41,781 bases of DNA, taken from positions 1 to 41,781 of the forward strand of contig CACAYQ010000007.1 in the NCBI GenBank assembly GCA_902536695.1, in the 5' to 3' direction. Of this stretch, positions 36,648-41,781 are shown one piece after another. The position numbers and the translations under genes are program-made. Within the stretch, counting starts at the first letter, position 1, and each line of letters starts with the position of its first letter. This DNA is from an uncultured Bacteroidota bacterium (lineage in GTDB: Bacteria; Bacteroidota; Bacteroidia; Flavobacteriales_D; Parvicellaceae). Below the pieces are notes generated by a model. It was not told where the DNA came from, did not search any database, and saw nothing but the letters and a program-made list of their open reading frames with translations.

Positions 36648-37073
36648 ATGAAGCCAATTAAAATCAGAAGTTTGAATTACCCTGCTAAAATTCTTTTAGC
36701 ATGGAAAGAAGCCATTGGGGGAAATAAAGAAATTAGATCATTCCTACTTAAAAGTAAGTACAAGGAACTGGGAGTTTTTTGTTTTGCACTGATGAACGAT
36801 AAATCATCAAGAGAGTGGCTATTAAAAAATAATTATGCTCATTTACTAGCATTGATACATGGAGTTGAAGGAAAGACAGATGCTTGGTATTGGCTTAAGA
36901 AAAATGAATTTACCACGTTATTTCATATGGCAAGAGGAGGTGACTCGTGGAAAGAATCATTAGATTGGTTAAAAGAAAGAGATAAGATTTTATATGGAAT
37001 AACTCTGCAAATGGAAAAAATAAAAGATGAGATTGATGAGAAAAACAATGATCCTCACAAAATCAATCCCTAA
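36648..37073 (+). CDS. Small protein with 25-residue helical repeats, coupled to mutAB
   Basis: I do not recognise this 141-residue protein. It shows an internal repeat of exactly 25 residues with aromatic anchors F32, W57, W82 and W107: SFLLKSKYKEL, EWLLKNNYAHL, YWLKKNEFTTL, DWLKERDKILY. The repeats look like paired short helices, so a helical solenoid is likely. There is no signal peptide or membrane span; the tail is charged (about 121-141). It starts 2 nt after mutB, strongly suggesting co-transcription. Its stop abuts the stop of the next, convergent gene (TAATTA). A role with the mutase is inferred only from position. Confidence 0.75.
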   Translation: MKPIKIRSLNYPAKILLAWKEAIGGNKEIRSFLLKSKYKELGVFCFALMNDKSSREWLLKNNYAHLLALIHGVEGKTDAWYWLKKNEFTTLFHMARGGDSWKESLDWLKERDKILYGITLQMEKIKDEIDEKNNDPHKINP

Positions 37074-37634
37074 TTATTTTATTATCTCAAGAACTTCAGC
37101 CGCTTCTATTATCTCATTAAGCGTACTATCATTTTCTACTTGTTCATCAGAACTTGAATCTGATGCTTGATCTGTTATTTGAGGTTCATCAGCCTCTATG
37201 TCATGATGTGATTCATCCGATGAATGCTTGGCATGAACATCATCTACTTCTATATGTTCTTCATGGCTACTATCTCCCGTAAACATGATAAAACCAAAAT
37301 ATCCACCTACAGCAAGTAGTAATACAATAAGTGATATTAAAATGAGTTTCTTCTTAGTTTTAGGTGGATTTGAAACTTCAATATTTTCGGAAGATTCTGA
37401 AGCAACATCGTCATTATCTATAGCAGAAGGGCGTACAGGTTTACTAGTTTCAATAGATTTATTGATTTCCTTGTAAACAAGCTTAGATGGTCCACCCTTT
37501 TGATATATTTCTTCTAACCTTTTAAAAACTGCGTCTTCATCCTGTCTAAAGTTTCTTGCTATTTGTTTAGCTAAGTAAAGTCGATCGGGGTCATTTTTTT
37601 TAAAAAAATCTTTTAATCTTTTTTGATAGGACAT
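37074..37634 (-). CDS. Single-span membrane protein with His/acid-rich tail
   Basis: This 186-residue protein of unknown function has three parts: a basic N-terminal helical region (about 1-60, RLKDFFKKNDPDRLYLAKQI and DAVFKRLEEIYQKGG), one membrane span (about 96-118) after a KTKKK stop-transfer block, and a tail rich in Asp, Glu, Ser and His. Six His (124, 127, 134, 137, 143, 144) lie within 21 residues, which could bind metal. The basic N-terminus is likely cytoplasmic and the tail periplasmic. It is convergent with the mutAB operon and divergent from the patatin gene. There is no signal peptide. Confidence 0.7.
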   Translation of the reverse strand: MSYQKRLKDFFKKNDPDRLYLAKQIARNFRQDEDAVFKRLEEIYQKGGPSKLVYKEINKSIETSKPVRPSAIDNDDVASESSENIEVSNPPKTKKKLILISLIVLLLAVGGYFGFIMFTGDSSHEEHIEVDDVHAKHSSDESHHDIEADEPQITDQASDSSSDEQVENDSTLNEIIEAAEVLEIIK

Positions 37635-37711
37635 GATGTAATTTTTTGTTCAGTTAAATATATAAATTTAGATGACTTAACTTTATCTAATATTCTAAAA
37701 CTTTCAGGATA

Positions 37712-38581
37712 ATGAGAAAAATCGCTCTAGTTATACAGGGAGGTACACTCAGAACTATTTTTACTGCTGGTGTGTTGGATGGATTTATGAGTTTACGTTT
37801 CTTCCCTTTCCAATATATGGTTGGAGTTTCAGGTGGAGCGATGTGTTTGGCCTATTATGTAAGTCGACAACGTAAATGTGCGTATGATATCTTTAAACAT
37901 ATTTTTGATGATGAAAAATTCATCAATTGGAAAAATATGTTCTCTGAACAAGGAATGATAAATTTAGAATACTTAGTTCAATACGCTAAAAGCAGACATC
38001 ATATTAACATGAGAAAGTTTAGACGATTTTCAACAAACAGATTAGTTGAAATTGTAACCACATCATACTATACAGGTAAACCCATTTACATTGTTCCAAA
38101 TACAACTAATTTATTTGATGTAATAAAAGCAAGTGCAACCCTACCATTTTTAACTAAAGGTGTACAAGTGGTTGATGACCGCATAAAGTTATTGGATGGA
38201 GGATGGAGTGACCCAATACCTGTAAAAAGAGCCATTAAATTGGGATATAAGGAGATTGTAGTTATTAGAACCTATCCTAAAGAACATAGAGAAAATTGGA
38301 CCTACATGAACAAATTTGGAAGTTATTGGCATAAAAACAATCCTGAGTTAAGTAAAACATTTGACTCTGACCATATTAAATATAATGAAATTGCTAACTT
38401 TTTGGAAACAGACCTATATCCAATAAAAATTCATCAGATCATACCCGAAAATTATCTTGAAACTACAAGTTACTCTACAAGTCAAAAAAAACTTCAAATT
38501 GATTATAGACATGGCTTTGAATTGGGTGTTGAAATGGCCTTAAAATTGAAAAGAAATATATTTAGAAAGAAAATTGAATGA
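37712..38581 (+). CDS. Patatin-like phospholipase, YjjU group, with altered oxyanion loop
   Basis: This 289-residue protein matches E. coli YjjU along its length: IFTAGVLDGFM, GVSGGAM with nucleophile S40, KASATLPFL and LDGGWSDPIPVK with D162 of the Ser-Asp dyad. The oxyanion loop that reads GGGQRG in YjjU reads QGGTLRT here (about 9-15), replacing Gly by Thr and removing the Gly after Arg. It has no signal peptide, so it is probably cytoplasmic. Substrate is unknown; patatins hydrolyse acyl esters. Its 3' end overlaps the convergent DUF2797 gene by 20 bases. Confidence 0.86.
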   Translation: MRKIALVIQGGTLRTIFTAGVLDGFMSLRFFPFQYMVGVSGGAMCLAYYVSRQRKCAYDIFKHIFDDEKFINWKNMFSEQGMINLEYLVQYAKSRHHINMRKFRRFSTNRLVEIVTTSYYTGKPIYIVPNTTNLFDVIKASATLPFLTKGVQVVDDRIKLLDGGWSDPIPVKRAIKLGYKEIVVIRTYPKEHRENWTYMNKFGSYWHKNNPELSKTFDSDHIKYNEIANFLETDLYPIKIHQIIPENYLETTSYSTSQKKLQIDYRHGFELGVEMALKLKRNIFRKKIE

Positions 38582-39374
38582 GATAGCCAGCATGTCTTCT
38601 TACATTAAAGACTGTATCATTGTCAAACAAAAGATATTGTCCTTTTATACCTACTAGTTTTTCTTCAATTTGAGGTACTTTATCAAGTGTTACTGATTTC
38701 ACTTTTGTAGGGTACTTAATCACAGGGAAATTTACCTTATTAATCTCGCTATCGCGAGTCACATATTTTTTAAGCTCATCTTCTAAATGGTTAGTTAGCT
38801 CATTTTTAACTTCAATGAGAGAACTTTCTGATAAATTATTTTGGAGCATTTTCCGCCAGTTCGTTTTGTCGCTAATGTGTTTTTTAAGGGTAACTTCTAT
38901 TAATCCAGCCGCTTGTCTGTAAGGAGTTTTTGCTAAGATCAATGCCTCAACAGCTCCCTGATCAATCCACCTATATGGTATTTGAGTTTCTCTGGTAACT
39001 CCTACCTTAATACCCGCTGTTTTAGAAAGATAAACAATATGTGGTTGCATATGGTGTGCCATTTCCCAATCGTAATCTCTTAATGCCACACCTTCATGGA
39101 TTCTACTTAATTCTGGTCGAATAATACTTTCAACAGCAAGAGGAGATGATTTAAATGCATCATAGGACATCCCATCACCATACGTTTTATTGATTTTTTT
39201 TCCACTTACGACACAGTTTATTATACCGGAATAAGAGATATTAATGGTAGAACCAATAAGATGATTTAAACTTATACTTTCAGAAAAAGAGATTTTATCA
39301 TATAAAGGAATTTCATAGTGAACTTCTTCGTGGAGCTCACTAGTCATTTTCCTTAAATTACCATAATGTATCAT
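38562..39374 (-). CDS. DUF2797 family protein lacking the zinc-knuckle cysteines
   Basis: This 270-residue protein matches DUF2797 from memory: IIRPELSRIHEG, HMQPHIVYLS, GIKVGVTRETQIPYRWIDQGAVEAL, and TPYRQAAGLIEVTLK. The family usually has CxxC pairs flanking a GxxY-type loop. Here the positions read C54-V-V-S57 and S70-Y-D-A73, and C54 is the only Cys in the protein. The function of DUF2797 is unknown. The VGVTR...RW block is loosely like a GIY-YIG core, but I cannot confirm that. It lies 14 nt after the TPR gene, in the gyrA run. The ATG at 39374 fits the conserved start YGNLRKM. Confidence 0.82.
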   Translation of the reverse strand: MIHYGNLRKMTSELHEEVHYEIPLYDKISFSESISLNHLIGSTINISYSGIINCVVSGKKINKTYGDGMSYDAFKSSPLAVESIIRPELSRIHEGVALRDYDWEMAHHMQPHIVYLSKTAGIKVGVTRETQIPYRWIDQGAVEALILAKTPYRQAAGLIEVTLKKHISDKTNWRKMLQNNLSESSLIEVKNELTNHLEDELKKYVTRDSEINKVNFPVIKYPTKVKSVTLDKVPQIEEKLVGIKGQYLLFDNDTVFNVRRHAGYLIQFSF

Positions 39375-39388
39375 GGAGTAGCAGTAGG

Positions 39389-40672
39389 TTAATTAGCTGC
39401 TTCAAGAAGGGCTTTTATTCGCTTGTAATTTTCCATGTCATCCATGTTCGCATAAATGATTTTCAGAACTGATAATGTATTTTTATCATTTGGAGTGAAA
39501 GTAAGTACTTTTTCAAGGTATGGAATTCCTTTTTGCATGGTTTCTTGTCCTCTCTTCATTTCCTGCTCATACTTTTCTCCATCATAATCATTTGCAATAG
39601 ATTGAATTTCTTGAGATTCATTCACATACAAAGCACCTAAATTATAGTAAGCATCTACATATTTATCATCTAACTCTATGGCGCTTTTGTATCCTGTTAC
39701 GGCTTTTTCAATGTATTCAAAGGCTTTCTCGTGATTTTTTGCTTCATGTTCTGTTTTGGCTAAATTATCATACGTTACCCCAATGTTAAAATGAAGTATT
39801 TTATTTGTAGGATCAGCTTCAATAGCGTTTTGTAGGGCTTGCTGGGCCTTTTCGTTATCTCCTTTATTATACCAAAAGTTGAATTCTTCTACATTCAACA
39901 CGAAATCATTGGGAAACTTATTTTTTCCTTCTTCAATAACAGAAAGTATTTTTTGATCATCCTTGTTTTCGTTTTTAGGAGAATTTAAAACTCTTATCAT
40001 AGATTGATACATTTCAGCACCTTTACCGTAATTATTATCCGCACACATTTTATAGTAATTAAAAGCTTCATCAAAACGATTTAAGTTTTCCGCTGCTAGA
40101 GCTGCATTAATCATGGCTAACGTATCAGGCTTGCTTAAAACATCGTACATTTTAACTGATCCGTCAAATGCATCATAAGCAGCCTCAAAATTTTTCTGAT
40201 TAAACATTTCTGCACCAGCGTTGAACATCATAGCTCTCAAACTCTCAATTCTTCTATTTACATCGCTTTTCCACTGGTTTTTTGTGTCTAATTCAATACA
40301 TTTTTTCAAAGATCCAAAGGAAGCTAATTCAAGCTGTTCTTCTTCCATCGCCTCCAGTTCTTTCATTATACCTTCATCCATTGATGCCATCATGATATAA
40401 TCTAAATATATCATACCTCTGTAATAATACATTTTAGTTTCGTCTTTTAACTTTAGTACAGGAGATTCTGTTTGTTTAGCGAAAGATTCATCAATGGCTT
40501 TTTTGGCTTTGAGTAATACAGATTTATTAGATTCCAATTGATCAGGTTGCATCATCCAAGCCTTACTGAAATTGTTTTTGTATTCAGTAGCAGCTTCAGT
40601 AAGTTGTAATTTTTGCGCATTACCATTTAGTAAAATAGCAATACCAACTGCTGTTAATATATTTTTATTCAT
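39389..40672 (-). CDS. Exported tetratricopeptide-repeat protein downstream of gyrA
   Basis: This 427-residue protein has a signal peptide (NKNILTAVGIAILLNGNAQ). Helical TPR-type repeats cover most of the rest: AGAEMFNQKNFEAAYDAFDGS, ALAAENLNRFDEAFNYYKM, NEKAQQALQNAIEADPTNKI, NIGVTYDNLAK and AYYNLGALYVNESQEI are clear units. TPRs bind protein partners; the ligand is unknown. The mature protein should be periplasmic. It starts 10 nt after the gyrA stop, and a TPR gene directly after gyrA is, as I recall, common in Bacteroidota. The DUF2797 gene follows 14 nt later. Confidence 0.87.
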   Translation of the reverse strand: MNKNILTAVGIAILLNGNAQKLQLTEAATEYKNNFSKAWMMQPDQLESNKSVLLKAKKAIDESFAKQTESPVLKLKDETKMYYYRGMIYLDYIMMASMDEGIMKELEAMEEEQLELASFGSLKKCIELDTKNQWKSDVNRRIESLRAMMFNAGAEMFNQKNFEAAYDAFDGSVKMYDVLSKPDTLAMINAALAAENLNRFDEAFNYYKMCADNNYGKGAEMYQSMIRVLNSPKNENKDDQKILSVIEEGKNKFPNDFVLNVEEFNFWYNKGDNEKAQQALQNAIEADPTNKILHFNIGVTYDNLAKTEHEAKNHEKAFEYIEKAVTGYKSAIELDDKYVDAYYNLGALYVNESQEIQSIANDYDGEKYEQEMKRGQETMQKGIPYLEKVLTFTPNDKNTLSVLKIIYANMDDMENYKRIKALLEAAN

Positions 40673-40682
40673 CTTGTTTTAG

Positions 40683-41781
40683 TTATTCGTTATCAATAAT
40701 GTTGCCAGAATCTTCGTTAGATTCATTATCCATCATATTTTCTTCATCTTCATCACGTTCCACTTTAGCTACAGCAGCAATATGATCACTTCCTTTTAAA
40801 TTGATCAATTTCACTCCTTGGGTTGCACGGCCTTGTGATCTAATATCTGCCACATGCATTCTAATGGTAATTCCTGATTTATTGATTATCATTAAATCAT
40901 CTTCATCTGTTACATCTTTTATGGCGATTAGATTTCCTGTTTTGTCTGTGATATTCAAGGTCTTAACACCTTTACCTCCACGATTTGTTACTCTATAAAT
41001 AGGCTCATCTGTTTCTGGATCATTCAAGTAAGTTCTTTTACCGTATCCATTTTCAGATACCACTAAAACTGTTTTTGAAAAATCTTCTACCGTCACCATA
41101 CCAACTACTTCATCAGATTCTGTCATGGATATTCCTCTAACTCCTGATGCCGTTCTTCCCATTGGCCTTACAGTGGATTCGTTGAAACGAATGGCTCTAC
41201 CAGACTTGATTGCCAATAAAATTTCATTTTCGCCATTGGTAAGTTTAGCTTCCAGTAATTCATCACCCTCCCTAATTCCTATGGCATTAATTCCATTAGT
41301 TCTAGGTCTAGAATAAGCATCTAAACTTGTTTTCTTAATGACTCCTTTTTTTGTACACATTACAATGAAGTTATTAGTAATGTATTCTTCATCTTTTAGA
41401 TCCTTAACCACTACGTAAGCTTTCACTTTATCATCCTGTTCTATATTGATTAAGTTTTGAATTGCTCTTCCTTTTGCAGCTTTGTTTCCTTCTGGAACTT
41501 CAAATATTCTCATCCAGAAACATCTGCCCTTTTCAGTAAAAATTAAAAGCCAATTATGATTGGTAGCTACGAATAGTTTCTCTAAGAAATCTTTTTCTCT
41601 AGTTGAAGATCCCTTTGAACCTACTCCTCCTCTGTTTTGAACTTTGTATTCGGTTAGGCTTGTTCTTTTAATGTATCCTGCGTGGGAAATGGTAACAGCA
41701 ACTTCTTCGTTTGGAATAAGATCTTCGATTCGCATTTCATTTGCTGAATATTCAATAATTGAACGCCTTTCATCACCATAT
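40683..41781 (-). CDS. gyrA: DNA gyrase subunit A, C-terminal part (runs off right edge)
   Basis: The frame is open to the window edge: residues before the internal Met at 41735 read YGDERRSIIEYSAN, the normal GyrA sequence, so this is a truncated gene and 41735 is not its start. The fragment covers the end of the breakage-reunion domain and the beta-pinwheel that wraps DNA: ISHAGYIKRTSLTEY, the GyrA-box-like QNRGGVGSKG, GRAIRFNESTVRPMGRTASGVRG and IDVAD-like IRMHVADIRSQGRATQGVKLI. It ends with an acidic tail (ERDEDEEN...). GyrA with GyrB introduces negative supercoils. ParC is unlikely given the box and the pinwheel blades. TPR and DUF2797 genes follow. Confidence 0.95.
   Translation of the reverse strand, partial: YGDERRSIIEYSANEMRIEDLIPNEEVAVTISHAGYIKRTSLTEYKVQNRGGVGSKGSSTREKDFLEKLFVATNHNWLLIFTEKGRCFWMRIFEVPEGNKAAKGRAIQNLINIEQDDKVKAYVVVKDLKDEEYITNNFIVMCTKKGVIKKTSLDAYSRPRTNGINAIGIREGDELLEAKLTNGENEILLAIKSGRAIRFNESTVRPMGRTASGVRGISMTESDEVVGMVTVEDFSKTVLVVSENGYGKRTYLNDPETDEPIYRVTNRGGKGVKTLNITDKTGNLIAIKDVTDEDDLMIINKSGITIRMHVADIRSQGRATQGVKLINLKGSDHIAAVAKVERDEDEENMMDNESNEDSGNIIDNE

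Noticed and set aside
1-41781. tRNA, rRNA, insertion sequence, phage or defence genes
   Set aside because: No cloverleaf-like sequence, rRNA segment, transposase, integrase or recognised defence domain was seen; gene content and spacing look like core chromosome.

Overview
The window is a stretch of an AT-rich Bacteroidota chromosome, most likely a marine Flavobacteriales relative. The family is not determinable by eye. Evidence for the phylum: gldF/gldG gliding-motility genes, a PorQ-type type IX secretion (T9SS) protein, two exported proteins ending in the CHU_C / type B T9SS sorting domain, split transketolase subunits, a two-gene methylmalonyl-CoA mutase, no visible Shine-Dalgarno preference, and promoters of the Bacteroidota type (-7 box TAnnTTTG). 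I found no tRNA, rRNA, insertion sequence, phage gene or CRISPR array. No gap between genes exceeds about 180 bases; the longest, 24119-24293, holds only a weak hairpin. Both edges cut genes: ettA at the left (first 37 codons present) and gyrA at the right (C-terminal part present).

Layout. 1-3875 (minus): valS, a GT4 glycosyltransferase and the start of ettA, tightly packed. 3949-5963: a trpG/pabA-type amidotransferase (minus), divergent from an LpxL-type acyltransferase and a short SSB (plus), closed by the one convincing terminator. 5971-8032 (minus): a GT2 polyprenyl-phosphate-type glycosyltransferase overlapping a GT4 glycosyltransferase. 8128-12974 (plus): gldF, gldG, a DUF4340-like lipoprotein, then dnaN. 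12971-14980 (minus): rocD and a YARHG lipoprotein. 15073-15864 (plus): ttcA. 15861-20808 (minus): a small exported protein coupled to an 831-residue T9SS cargo protein, then ychF and porQ. 20911-26962 (plus): the transketolase N-half, an exported VWA protein and the transketolase C-half, then a second T9SS cargo protein and menA. 26955-31358 (minus): guaA, a LysM/periplasmic-binding-like protein and mltG. 31445-38581: miaA, a Ppx/GppA phosphatase, mutA-mutB with a small repeat protein, a His/acid-rich membrane protein and a YjjU-like patatin. 38562-41781 (minus): gyrA, a TPR protein and a DUF2797 protein.

Most genes are housekeeping: translation and tRNA modification (valS, ettA, ttcA, miaA), replication and topology (dnaN, ssb, gyrA), purine, menaquinone and propionate metabolism (guaA, menA, mutAB), and envelope building (LpxL-like, glycosyltransferases, mltG, LysM protein). 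A surface-export theme runs through it: gldFG, porQ and two large type B cargo proteins.

I see no clear, wholly new multi-gene system. The best leads are an exported VWA protein inserted between the two transketolase halves; a small protein with exact 25-residue tryptophan repeats behind mutAB; a DUF2797 protein that has lost its expected cysteine pairs; and a set of -7 promoter boxes lying 3-7 nt from start codons, which predicts leaderless mRNAs.
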